Shown here: positions 1 through 7,156 of the stretch, piece by piece | Position numbering within the stretch: the stretch's first letter is position 1 | Layout of the letters: every line of letters starts with the position of its first letter | DNA from: Nitrospirae bacterium MYbin3 | GTDB lineage: Bacteria > Nitrospirota > Thermodesulfovibrionia > Thermodesulfovibrionales > Dissulfurispiraceae | Assembly: GCA_002753335.1 (NCBI GenBank) | Contig: PEAD01000002.1 | Location: 124,001-188,000, forward strand | Reading direction: 5' to 3' | Length of the DNA stretch: 64,000 nucleotides | Program-made: the position numbers and the translations under genes | The notes under the pieces: generated by a model | What the model saw: only the letters and a program-made list of their open reading frames with translations | The model's database searches: none | Told to the model about the DNA's origin: nothing

Positions 1-65
1 TCTTTATATATACGGCGTCCAAATTTTTGTCATAATATACCTTCATTTTAGTTGGCTTGCTTTTC

Positions 66-299
66 TTAACAGTTCACAGCAAAATCAAAAACTGGGACTT
101 CAATAACCTTTACAGGTCTAAGCTCAAGTTTCGCAAATTTCAATAATTCCTCAACAACTGCTGGGGCATAAGTTTTTTCTCCGCAATTATTGCAAACTTC
201 GGCCGGGACATGCTCGACAAAAAGATGCTTGTCGCCTTCTTCGTAGCTGAAGGTCACCAATTTTTCAGCTAAATTGCCTCCGCAAAAAACACATTTCAT
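66..299 (-). CDS. YgiT/MqsA-type zinc-finger antitoxin
   Basis: Small protein of 77 residues with two CxxC pairs near the N-terminus (CVFC and CNNC, about 20 residues apart), the zinc knuckle of YgiT/MqsA-type antitoxins. The C-terminal helix-turn-helix of full-length MqsA is absent, so this is the short YgiT-type form. The ATG at 299 is preferred over the in-frame TTG at 305, because the GGAGGT ribosome site at 308-313 lies about 8 bases before the ATG and only 2 before the TTG. It follows the DUF4258-type gene directly, so toxin precedes antitoxin. Inferred role: neutralises the protein encoded just upstream and may repress the pair. Family call is strong; the TA function is inference. Confidence 0.8.
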   Translation of the reverse strand: MKCVFCGGNLAEKLVTFSYEEGDKHLFVEHVPAEVCNNCGEKTYAPAVVEELLKFAKLELRPVKVIEVPVFDFAVNC

Positions 300-305
300 T
301 TTCAA

Positions 306-605
306 TTACCTCCTACTTCTAAAATCAATCCATTCAGCCGAATCAGGCTCGTATACAGTAATAACCACAACTGATGGCGGCAACGAAAGCTGGACATGCA
401 GATGCCTGCCACCGCTTGTTTTTCCATATAATAGACAGCTTGGAGAATATTTGTCATCAGGATACTCTTCAATAATCGTACCAAGCATAACAGCATTTTC
501 GATTTCAGGGCGGTCAATAGACCTCTCAATCATCCTTTTTACTGCATGATCGGAAAATCGATATTGGCCATTTTTTATTTTATCCTGAATCCCGTCTATT
601 GTCAT
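306..605 (-). CDS. DUF4258-family protein, probable toxin partner
   Basis: Protein of 99 residues with the pattern of DUF4258: an N-terminal FSDHAVKRMIER segment (His and Arg conserved in this RNase-like fold), IIEEYPDDKY, then HLHVQLSLPP and VVITVYEP strands. Families of this kind are regularly found one gene before a YgiT zinc-finger protein, as here; the stop is 6 bases before the antitoxin ATG. The likely role is a ribonuclease-type toxin held by the zinc-finger protein. The start is an ATG at 605 without a clear ribosome site. The family is recognised from the sequence; toxicity is inference. Confidence 0.75.
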   Translation of the reverse strand: MTIDGIQDKIKNGQYRFSDHAVKRMIERSIDRPEIENAVMLGTIIEEYPDDKYSPSCLLYGKTSGGRHLHVQLSLPPSVVVITVYEPDSAEWIDFRSRR

Positions 606-639
606 TAATTAAACCCAATAGCTTCTTTATTTGTAAGTC

Positions 640-700
640 AACTAAATAGAACCGTCCCATTTATTTCTTATATTTATCATGTTAAAGAGAACCGTTATTT
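640..700. repeat. Short direct repeat AGAACCGT
   Basis: The 97 bases between the pilin gene and the toxin gene hold no gene. The octamer AGAACCGT occurs at 648-655 and again at 688-695, exactly 40 bases apart, in AT-rich DNA. I see no stem-loop with a T-run that would end the pilin transcript. It may be a fragment of a dispersed intergenic repeat. Confidence 0.35.
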
Positions 701-701
701 T

Positions 702-3700
702 TTACCTATCAATTATTGTGCAACTTGAAGCATTAACGACTGTTAACCCTATACAATTATTCCCGTCAGTATCCAACCCTTTTAGTCCTGCATCAGTATA
801 AGAACAAGATGGAGTATCACTATCGCATCTTGGACTTGTTGAATAAAGTTTAAGGTCCTGTCCATTAGTAATAAGCTCTGTATTTGCAGTAATAGGATTA
901 GGCGCGCAAGCGCCAGTGCCTAATCTGTAATAAGTATTTCCAGGTTGGGTGTTCCAAATACTTATTCGTGTACCAGAACAGTTTGCTGGCAAAAATGTCG
1001 CAATCACTGTACAGTTTGCGGTTATCGCGCTCGTTGTATAGGTGAATGCCGCCGTTCCATTTGCTGGAGATCCTCCGCAGGTGCCGCTCATAGTTGCTGT
1101 GAAAGTAGCATTGGGTGTTACCGTGATGCTTGCGGTTCCATTATAGTTGACTGTTTGGCTTGCTCCGATTGTGCCGCCGGTGCCTACACGTGAAGTAGTA
1201 ACCGTATATTGTCTTGTAGCGCTGCAACTAGCGGTAGTGCCGCCATTAGATCCGGTGCACTGCCATGTGTAAGTTGATGTATTAGGTGTTACTGATGTTG
1301 GGGTGCCTGCAGAGCACAAATTAGTTGGTGTTGAGGTGAACGAACTGCCATTGTCTGTGCCACATGTGCCGTTTACGGAGGTTGCTATGGCTGCTGAGCA
1401 ACTGCCAGTGTCTCCTGTAGAATTTGTTAGGTTTAAAGTATAAGTCCCGGGAGTAACAGCTCCATTGCACGAATAGCTGCCGTCGTTAACACTGGTAGCA
1501 TTGGCGCATGCAGTACCGGATGAAGGCGCTCCGGTAGCTGGCGACCATGATATGGCAACAGGACCGTTATTTGTTGTATAGCTAAATGTGGATGTTCCCC
1601 CCGCGGCTGGAACAGGCGTTCCACTTATTGTGCATGTTGGATTAGGTACAGCAAACGGGACATAATAGACAGTGTCTTTGATTCCTCCATCACTTTGCCC
1701 ACCAATAACATACAGATAACCATTATTCACCACACTTGTATGGTGCTCACGGAGCTGGCTTGTACTTGAATTGTCTTTTATCGATGTAGTTTCTTTCCAG
1801 GTTCCGATAGACCCGTCAGTATTTATAGGAGCATAATAAACTGTATCACGTCGTGGGCTCCATCCACCAATAACATACATATAACCGTTGTTCACTGCGC
1901 TTGTGTGAAGATAACGATTTTGGGTTGTACTTGAGTTGTCTTTTATCGATGTTGTTTCTTTCCAAGTTCCGATAGACCCGTCAGCATTTATAGGGGAGTA
2001 ATAAACCGTATTCAGTGGATTGCCTGCATTATCAGATCCACCAATAACATACATATAACCATTGTTCACTACGCTTGTATGGAGCCAACGAGGCTTACTT
2101 GCAAGCAAATCGTCTTTTATCGATGTTGTTTCTTTCCAAGTTCCGATAGACCCGTCACTATTTATAGGGGCATAAAAGACCTTGTCAGAGGATGTTACGC
2201 CACCCCCAAGCACTGTGCTATTTCCCCCGATAACATACAGATAACCATTGTTCACTACGCTCGCAAGGTGGTAGAGCGGCTGGCTTGTGCTTGAGTTGTC
2301 TTTTATCGATGTTGTTTCTTTCCAAGTTCCGATAGACCCGTCACTATTTATAGGCGCGTAATAAACAGTATTAACGGGGGCAGCTCTATTTCCTCCAATA
2401 ACATACATATAACCTTTGTTCACCACTGTTGCATGGGCATCACGTGGTTTGCTACCCCCTACGTCAATTGGATTTGTCGCGAGCCAAGTTCCGATAGTCC
2501 CATTAGAATTAATAGGGGCATAGTAAACAGTGTCACGACTAGTTGTAGAGGCATCATACCCACCGATTACATACAAATAATTATTATAAGCTACACTTGT
2601 ATGGAGCCTACGTGGCTGGCTTGTACTGCTGACATTTATGGACGATGTTTCTGCCCAAGTCTTCACATGGCCTGTAGGCTGAGTATAAAAGCCTGAGCCA
2701 AAGTTAGAAATTGTGGCCTTGTTTCCTTCAGCTGCGTGTGTAAATCCGAATTTCACATTATCTAAACTGCCGGGCAGGGCAAAACATCTTTTTATAAGCG
2801 GTGTCTGCGTATAATCACTGGTAAGGTCATTGCAATCATTGCAGTCAACCCATGCTCTTAGAAGGGCATAACGACTCGTTGAATTAGGAGTAAATGTGGT
2901 GCAGGTACTGTCGTTGTAGTCATTGCGGATTTCGATGCGTGCAATATGGGTTGATGCGTCTTCAAGCCATGTAGCAGCGCTTGTATAATAGCAGCCTTCA
3001 GACGGGATGGCAAGAGGAAAGGTTGATCCTAAAGCGCATGATGCATTTGAACCTGAATGCGCATTGCTTGCTCCACCTACCGCAGCAATGTGATTGCTGG
3101 ATGGGTCGCTTTTGGATGAGGAATAACGTGTGTCAAATTCAACAGACAGACTATTGGCTCCTATAGGATTAGCTGCAGGCGTCGATCCTGTGTCATATCC
3201 GAGATGTGTCCCTAAATCTCCACAAACAGAGGTGGAGTTTGCGCTTGTCATTAAGGTATATGTGAAGCCGTCCCCGTAGGTTGATGAATCGCCGGTATCA
3301 CTTCCAGAAAACTTAAAAGCGTAATACGCCCGCATGGTTTTCCCTAAAAAGGTTGGGTTGTTGTCAGACCAAATACATCCCGGCGCAGTGCCTGAGCTGT
3401 TTCCCAAGGTAACCGTTGTAGCTGTAGCAGAAACTCCTGACCCTGCCGGAGTTGATGATAAATTGCTTATAAAACCTTGCGCCCCAATAGGGTCTTTAAT
3501 TGGGCCGGAGCTGCCACCGCATGAAGCCTTAATGTTTATGCTTAATGTTTTTTGGATCTTATTGTTATTATCATCGCCTTTTACAAAAAATGTAATAGGA
3601 TATGTTCCGGCAGTGGCGGTAATCGCCGTAATAGCATCAAGCTGAGCGCTTAATGTCGTGCCCCATGTGGCAGTAGCGCATCCGCCTGATGCTACAACAG

Positions 3701-4439
3701 GAATGCCGGATGTTGCAGTTATTCCTGCGGGTAAAGAACCGCTGCTTGTTTCTATGCACCATGAATATTGACCGGTAGAGGATATCCCCCCTGATGCAAA
3801 TACTGAAGCAGAATATGTTTTTGTAGCGCATCCATCGGGAAGCTGGTTGTTCAGGATAGTTAGCCTTCCGCTGGAACAGCCAGCCTTGCTTTTAAGCACT
3901 TCTAGTGGAAGTGTTCGGTAAAGATTGTCATTGTTAGTATTGAAAGATGATGGGGTTTGTATTTCATCAGATAAACTTCCTACAAAAGAATATGATCCGG
4001 ATGTGTTGGGTGGGGCCACCCCCATTGAAGAATCAGGTCCTTTGCTAGTAACTAAAAAAGCCATATAAAGACCACTTACGGTGTCGCGAATGCTTGTGGT
4101 TGTTTTTCCGCATAAACCACCAGTTGCGGTGTTTGTCAAATCACTGTCATACAAGTAAATAAAGTCGTTGCCCCATGGGTCTTTAGTGTCTCTCAATAAG
4201 GTGGGGAAAGTGGTATTATTAGGCAATACCTTGTTGGTTACACCATAGCTTATTACCGCATTGACGGCAGCATCAAGCGAGCCGATTGTTTTTTTAATCT
4301 TTTCTGTTTTTGCTTTTGAACCCCAAATCCAAATAGTTGCGCTTATTGTTGCGGTAATAATTATAAGAATTAATGCCGCCCATATAAGAAGAGAGCCTCT
4401 GTTGTTTCTAATATGTGGCGGAAAGCATCGTATATTCAT
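702..4439 (-). CDS. Giant GspK-like pseudopilin with lectin-like region and Kelch repeats
   Basis: Protein of 1245 residues. Residues 14-40 are a prepilin-type segment: R14-G15 then a 24-residue hydrophobic helix. The residue at mature position 5 is Trp, not Glu, as in GspK-type tip pseudopilins that lack Glu5. Residues 50-120 match the neighbouring pilin (KDPWG, then GGLCGKTTTS). Residues about 315-590 resemble an L-type lectin fold (GDGFTYTL, LSVEFDTR). Residues about 595-930 are six Kelch repeats (YVIGG, DTVYYAPIN, GSIGTWKET). The tail is Thr/Ser/Cys-rich repeat domains with no anchor. It starts 4 bases after the pilin gene stop, so both share an operon. Likely role: a surface-displayed tip adhesin of a type II secretion or type IV pilus-like fibre; ligand unknown. 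Confidence 0.8.
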   Translation of the reverse strand: MNIRCFPPHIRNNRGSLLIWAALILIIITATISATIWIWGSKAKTEKIKKTIGSLDAAVNAVISYGVTNKVLPNNTTFPTLLRDTKDPWGNDFIYLYDSDLTNTATGGLCGKTTTSIRDTVSGLYMAFLVTSKGPDSSMGVAPPNTSGSYSFVGSLSDEIQTPSSFNTNNDNLYRTLPLEVLKSKAGCSSGRLTILNNQLPDGCATKTYSASVFASGGISSTGQYSWCIETSSGSLPAGITATSGIPVVASGGCATATWGTTLSAQLDAITAITATAGTYPITFFVKGDDNNNKIQKTLSINIKASCGGSSGPIKDPIGAQGFISNLSSTPAGSGVSATATTVTLGNSSGTAPGCIWSDNNPTFLGKTMRAYYAFKFSGSDTGDSSTYGDGFTYTLMTSANSTSVCGDLGTHLGYDTGSTPAANPIGANSLSVEFDTRYSSSKSDPSSNHIAAVGGASNAHSGSNASCALGSTFPLAIPSEGCYYTSAATWLEDASTHIARIEIRNDYNDSTCTTFTPNSTSRYALLRAWVDCNDCNDLTSDYTQTPLIKRCFALPGSLDNVKFGFTHAAEGNKATISNFGSGFYTQPTGHVKTWAETSSINVSSTSQPRRLHTSVAYNNYLYVIGGYDASTTSRDTVYYAPINSNGTIGTWLATNPIDVGGSKPRDAHATVVNKGYMYVIGGNRAAPVNTVYYAPINSDGSIGTWKETTSIKDNSSTSQPLYHLASVVNNGYLYVIGGNSTVLGGGVTSSDKVFYAPINSDGSIGTWKETTSIKDDLLASKPRWLHTSVVNNGYMYVIGGSDNAGNPLNTVYYSPINADGSIGTWKETTSIKDNSSTTQNRYLHTSAVNNGYMYVIGGWSPRRDTVYYAPINTDGSIGTWKETTSIKDNSSTSQLREHHTSVVNNGYLYVIGGQSDGGIKDTVYYVPFAVPNPTCTISGTPVPAAGGTSTFSYTTNNGPVAISWSPATGAPSSGTACANATSVNDGSYSCNGAVTPGTYTLNLTNSTGDTGSCSAAIATSVNGTCGTDNGSSFTSTPTNLCSAGTPTSVTPNTSTYTWQCTGSNGGTTASCSATRQYTVTTSRVGTGGTIGASQTVNYNGTASITVTPNATFTATMSGTCGGSPANGTAAFTYTTSAITANCTVIATFLPANCSGTRISIWNTQPGNTYYRLGTGACAPNPITANTELITNGQDLKLYSTSPRCDSDTPSCSYTDAGLKGLDTDGNNCIGLTVVNASSCTIIDR
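1640..2650 (-). repeat. Kelch-encoding tandem DNA repeats
   Basis: A run of near-identical blocks inside the large pilin gene. The box TTTTATCGATG with its flanks begins at about 1771, 1936, 2110 and 2296, giving periods of 165, 174 and 186 bases. About 60 bases around each box are almost invariant, while the segments between boxes differ in length and sequence. Each block encodes one Kelch blade. Two more diverged copies lie at 2400-2650. Confidence 0.85.
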
Positions 4440-4443
4440 ATTG

Positions 4444-5421
4444 TTAAGGGTTTATTGTTATTACAAAAGACTTATTGTCGTTATTATTGTTATTGTCACT
4501 AACCGCGATGCGTATGTTATAGCTGCCGGCAGCAGGTGTTCCTGAGTTATTGTCAAAACTTAGCTGTGTGCAAGGTGAGCCTGAGCCTGACCATGTCTGC
4601 CTAGTTACGGGGTTGGCGCCGCACATTACACGAAGCCATGACATATTACCGCTTATGTTATCCCAGTACCATTGATATCCGCCAGCTGCATAGGGAACAC
4701 CACCTGAAGCAAATACATTTGCACTGTAAGGGGTTGCTGTAGCAGAGCCTGAAGGCATTTCATTATTTATCATTTGAAGCGGCGCACCCTGACAACCGAT
4801 TTGGGTTCTGAGTTCGCTAAGTGTAACCCATTTAACGATATCGTCATAAGGGTCTGCACTGCCGGCAGATCCGTTGACAGTAGTGTTCGGGTTTTCGAGC
4901 GGACTGTAAATAGTAACAGTTTGCGGTGACGCTGCTCTGACATCCTGAGTGCCCCAGCCGGTTGGGGTTCCTGTCTGTATATTGAAATTTGCACCGCTGC
5001 TGAAGATGATAAATGCTACATCCGTAATGGTTCTATTCCCTTTAATGACATCATTTATTTGCAAAGTAACGCTTGTTGTTCTTCTGCCGCAAATGCCTCC
5101 TGATCCTGCAGTTGCTGTATCATTGTCGTATATATAATATAGCGAATTGCCCCAAGGATCGTTGGGGTTTCTTATTAGGGATGTGAATTCGGCACCTGTT
5201 GAAGGTAGCCTTTTAGTGGTCATCCCAAAACTGACTACGGATTCTATTGCGCTATCTATATACCCTTCAGCCTGTTTTACCTTTGCTCCCTTAAGCGTGG
5301 GGCCCAATACACCAAGGCCGAGGCCCAAGATTATACCGATTATTATAAGCACCATAGACAGCTCAATAAGTGTAAAGCCCTTGGTATTTCTGAATTTGGC
5401 AATGATCGAAAAGATATTCAT
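4444..5421 (-). CDS. Prepilin-type N-terminal cleavage/methylation protein
   Basis: Protein of 325 residues with a textbook type IV prepilin start: a short basic leader, then G15|FTLIE with Glu at mature position 5 and a long hydrophobic helix. PilD-type peptidase would cut after G15 and methylate F16. The globular part has NPNDPWGNSLYYIYD, the DPWG motif seen in type II secretion major pseudopilins, and GGICGRRTTS with paired cysteines. The C-terminal 100 residues (TPYSANVFASGG onward) form an Ig-like putative-Ig repeat also found in the downstream gene. It is first in a two-gene operon; a GC-rich GGAG/GGGGGAA purine tract precedes the ATG. Likely the shaft or a minor subunit of the fibre that carries the Kelch protein. 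Confidence 0.85.
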   Translation of the reverse strand: MNIFSIIAKFRNTKGFTLIELSMVLIIIGIILGLGLGVLGPTLKGAKVKQAEGYIDSAIESVVSFGMTTKRLPSTGAEFTSLIRNPNDPWGNSLYYIYDNDTATAGSGGICGRRTTSVTLQINDVIKGNRTITDVAFIIFSSGANFNIQTGTPTGWGTQDVRAASPQTVTIYSPLENPNTTVNGSAGSADPYDDIVKWVTLSELRTQIGCQGAPLQMINNEMPSGSATATPYSANVFASGGVPYAAGGYQWYWDNISGNMSWLRVMCGANPVTRQTWSGSGSPCTQLSFDNNSGTPAAGSYNIRIAVSDNNNNNDNKSFVITINP

Positions 5422-5460
5422 TTTTATTCCCCCGCTCCTCTATGTTACAGACATAGTTAC

Positions 5461-5491
5461 ATTTTATAGCTTTTTATGAGGATAAGCAATG
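5461..5491. repeat. 31-base direct repeat, copy 1
   Basis: Matches 6416-6446 at 28 of 31 positions; core ATTTTATAGCTTTTTAT then GGATA and GCAATG. This copy covers the last codons and stop of hicB. The other copy lies just past the higA stop, so both sit at the 3' edge of a small TA gene on the minus strand. Confidence 0.7.
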
Positions 5492-5644
5492 TGTTGTATC
5501 TAACATAACACTTAAAGCAAGCGCCTCGGCTTGAGCAATAGCATTTTCACGGGTATGTCCATATTTCATCACACCAGGAAGCTCAATAATTTCAGCTATC
5601 CATTTCCCATCTGTTTCTTGTTCGGTTTCAACTGTAAATGTCAT
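5474..5644 (-). CDS. hicB: HicB-like (UPF0150) antitoxin, orphan
   Basis: Small gene of 56 codons. The start is well marked: AGGAGG at about 5650-5655 precedes the ATG at 5644 by 7 bases. The protein begins MTFTVETEQETDGKWIAEI, then the ELPGV and YGHTRENAIAQAEALAL motifs typical of the HicB N-terminal partial RNase H fold. It lacks the C-terminal DNA-binding domain of long HicB proteins. No HicA reading frame is visible on either side (66 bases upstream, 52 downstream), so it is a solitary or relic antitoxin. Its 3' end overlaps the 31-base repeat. Confidence 0.75.
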   Translation of the reverse strand: MTFTVETEQETDGKWIAEIIELPGVMKYGHTRENAIAQAEALALSVMLDTTHCLSS

Positions 5645-5670
5645 AAAAGCCTCCTGCTAAAATTTCGTAG

Positions 5671-5682
5671 TGCATGGCTAAT
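5671..5682. repeat. 12-base repeat TGCATGGCTAAT, copy 1
   Basis: Identical to 6386-6397. This copy lies upstream of hicB on the minus strand. The second covers the start codon of the nucleotidyltransferase gene, so the two genes share the same upstream edge. Confidence 0.5.
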
Positions 5683-5683
5683 G

Positions 5684-5739
5684 ACATAACTAACCGGTGC
5701 GCAGTTTTCTCTAGCGTCCGGTTGAGTGTTTTGTTAGAC
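5684..5739 (-). other. attC-like recombination site (candidate)
   Basis: Read on the minus strand, the site opens with GTCTAAC (5739-5733), a perfect match to the RYYYAAC core box of integron attC sites. Imperfect inverted arms follow (AACCGGACGC at 5723-5714 against GCGCACCGGTT at 5702-5692) around an 11-base loop. It closes near GTTATGT at 5690-5684, one mismatch from GTTRRRY. The 56-base length equals the smallest known attC sites. It overlaps the last codons of the XRE gene, the usual place for attC after a cassette gene. Only one convincing copy is seen and no integrase, so the call is tentative. Confidence 0.4.
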
Positions 5740-6037
5740 CGCCTGCATTTATAGCCTCATTGATCAATCTTAACTCAAGTCGATAGCCGAGGGCCTGAGC
5801 ATATTTCTGCAATGTAGCCAATGACGGCGAGTGCTTTCCCTTTCCGGATTCCAGACGTGCCACGGCAGACTGTGTTGTTCCTATACGTTCGGCGACCTCT
5901 GACTGAGTGATGCCAGCTGAGGTGCGTGCTTTCAAAAACTCGTCAAAGAGTGTGAACTCCTCAGCGAGACGATCATATTCGGCCTTAACATCAGTGCGAG
6001 ATAGAGCACGAGACTTAAGTTCTTTGTGGGTTAGCAT
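5711..6037 (-). CDS. XRE-family antitoxin-like regulator
   Basis: Protein of 108 residues. An N-terminal helical stretch is followed by a helix-turn-helix at about residues 42-75 (ITQSEVAERIGTTQSAVARLESGKG) and SLATLQKYAQALGYRLELRL. This is the layout of HigA/RelB-type XRE antitoxins that normally follow a RelE-family toxin. No such toxin lies next to it; its upstream neighbour, 29 bases away, is a nucleotidyltransferase. The last residues are encoded by the attC-like site. It may repress its own transcript and be a relic of a dismantled pair. Confidence 0.75.
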   Translation of the reverse strand: MLTHKELKSRALSRTDVKAEYDRLAEEFTLFDEFLKARTSAGITQSEVAERIGTTQSAVARLESGKGKHSPSLATLQKYAQALGYRLELRLINEAINAGGLTKHSTGR

Positions 6038-6066
6038 TCTTTACCTCCTTCATACGCCGCCTAGCG

Positions 6067-6390
6067 TCATACTAAAACTCCTTCTCTTTCGATAGCCTCA
6101 TAGAAAGGCGTATGGAAGTTCTTCTCTTTCTCAAAGGCCTTAAGGTCTTTTATCACAGGCGAGAACGATACGCCGCTTTGCATCTCTTCTTCAACAAAAA
6201 TATCGATAACTTTTGCCTCTATTGAGGGGGCTTTGTCTTTTTCGATAACAAGAATATCGAAATCGGACCATTCACCGAAATCACCCCGAACTCTCGACCC
6301 AAAGGCGTAGAGGGATACAAAATTTTGCGGCAGGTAGTCGGTAAGCAGCTGCCTTATTTTCTGCAACGATTCTTTTTCATAAATTTGCAT
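6067..6390 (-). CDS. MNT-type nucleotidyltransferase domain protein
   Basis: Protein of 107 residues with the minimal nucleotidyltransferase signature: the GSRVRG loop at about residue 32 and the SDFDILV carboxylates at about 42. Such proteins are usually the MntA antitoxin that AMPylates a HEPN ribonuclease toxin. The expected HEPN gene is missing; the next gene downstream is the XRE regulator. The 12-base repeat TGCATGGCTAAT spans its start codon, and no strong ribosome site is visible. Probably an orphan half of a HEPN-MNT pair, or a partner for the XRE protein. Confidence 0.8.
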   Translation of the reverse strand: MQIYEKESLQKIRQLLTDYLPQNFVSLYAFGSRVRGDFGEWSDFDILVIEKDKAPSIEAKVIDIFVEEEMQSGVSFSPVIKDLKAFEKEKNFHTPFYEAIEREGVLV

Positions 6391-6397
6391 GGCTAAT
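6386..6397. repeat. 12-base repeat TGCATGGCTAAT, copy 2
   Basis: Second copy of the 5671-5682 sequence, here spanning the ATG of the nucleotidyltransferase gene and lying 18 bases from the second 31-base repeat. Confidence 0.5.
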
Positions 6398-6415
6398 AAT
6401 ATCGTACCTCTTTAA

Positions 6416-6446
6416 ATTTTATAGCTTTTTATTCGGATACGCAATG
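6416..6446. repeat. 31-base direct repeat, copy 2
   Basis: Second copy of the 5461-5491 repeat (28 of 31 identical). It lies between the higA stop (6469) and the nucleotidyltransferase start (6390), the only non-coding stretch between those genes. It could mark a cassette boundary or shared 3' end. Confidence 0.7.
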
Positions 6447-6468
6447 TTATCATATCAGCAACAAAAGA

Positions 6469-6774
6469 CTAAGCGGCAATATTGCTGTATGGCTTAATCT
6501 TAGCAAGCATCCCGGCCATCTTATCTTTCGCTACAGAAAGGTCATAATCAACCTGTAGCCTTTCCCAAAAACCGTCACTCAATCCAAAATATTTTGAAAG
6601 CCTAAGGCCGGTATCTGCTGTTATGGATCTTTTGCCCGAAACGATTTCTCCTATACGACGCTGTGGTACGCCGATTTCCTTTGCCAGTCTGTACTGCGTT
6701 ATTGCCAAGGGCTTTAGAAATTCTTCAAGGAGAATTTCTCCCGGTGTCGGATATTTTATCTCTCTTTTTCTCAT
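6469..6774 (-). CDS. higA: HigA family antitoxin
   Basis: Protein of 101 residues with the HigA pattern: PTPGEILLEEFLKPLAITQYRLAKEIG at residues 9-35, then the recognition helix VPQRRIGEIVSGKRSIT, and GLSDGFWERLQVDYDL. It binds and inhibits HigB and represses the operon. It starts 9 bases after the higB stop, so the toxin-first order of hig loci is kept. An 8-base palindrome in the higBA promoter is a possible operator for it. Confidence 0.92.
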   Translation of the reverse strand: MRKREIKYPTPGEILLEEFLKPLAITQYRLAKEIGVPQRRIGEIVSGKRSITADTGLRLSKYFGLSDGFWERLQVDYDLSVAKDKMAGMLAKIKPYSNIAA

Positions 6775-6783
6775 AGCATCCCC

Positions 6784-7062
6784 CTAATGATAATCGACAA
6801 TTTCTACATCCAAAGCATTGCCATTTTTAAATTTGAAGCAAATACGCGACTGGTCGTTAATGCGTATGCTCCATTGCCCTTTGCGTTTACCTGACAGCGC
6901 CTCAAGCCTGTTGCCCGGGGGAACCCTCAAATCGTCTATTTCCCCTGCAACATTCAGTAAAGCAAGTTTTCTCATTGCAGCTGCCTCGAAACCTGAAAAT
7001 TTGGCGATACGCTTGCCTTTGAACATTTTTTCAGTGTCGTGGCATTTAAAAGATACAATCAT
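6784..7062 (-). CDS. higB: HigB family toxin (RelE/ParE-like mRNA interferase)
   Basis: Protein of 92 residues matching HigB in length and sequence: MIVSFKCHDTEKMF at the start, LRVPPGNRLEALSGKRKGQWSIRI in the middle and QSRICFKF followed by VEIVDYH at the end. The basic patch (R, K, R) and terminal DYH are typical of the ribosome-dependent RNase. It is first of the higBA operon. The best promoter predicts transcription beginning almost at the ATG, so the message may be leaderless. Confidence 0.92.
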   Translation of the reverse strand: MIVSFKCHDTEKMFKGKRIAKFSGFEAAAMRKLALLNVAGEIDDLRVPPGNRLEALSGKRKGQWSIRINDQSRICFKFKNGNALDVEIVDYH

Positions 7063-7067
7063 GCTTA

Positions 7068-7096
7068 ATAATAATGCAACGCGTTACTATTGTCAA
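7068..7096 (-). promoter_or_regulatory. Sigma-70 type promoter of higBA with central palindrome
   Basis: On the minus strand: TTGACA at 7096-7091, a 17-base spacer, then TATTAT at 7073-7068. The spacer holds the perfect 8-base palindrome AACGCGTT at 7078-7085, well placed for autorepression by HigA. The expected start of transcription falls at about 7061, on the higB start codon. Confidence 0.7.
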
Positions 7097-7120
7097 ACAA
7101 TAAGCTGTCATGTTTTTATT

Positions 7121-7129
7121 TGATATAAT
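7121..7129 (+). promoter_or_regulatory. Extended -10 promoter for the CopG-like gene
   Basis: TGATATAAT is a perfect TGnTATAAT extended -10 element, 28 bases before the ATG at 7157. No good -35 box is found at 16-18 bases. It is divergent from the higBA promoter, with about 25 bases between the two elements. Confidence 0.6.
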
Positions 7130-7156
7130 AGTATAAATGACTTAAGGGAAGGCTCA

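Noticed and set aside
274-605. Plus-strand frames at 274-549 and the extra minus frame at 302-529
   Set aside because: They are antisense or out-of-frame shadows of the DUF4258-type gene, which has the family motifs.
1640-2650. Regular repeats that could suggest a CRISPR array
   Set aside because: Repeat cores of about 60 bases at periods of 165-186 bases lie inside one long coding frame and encode Kelch blades.
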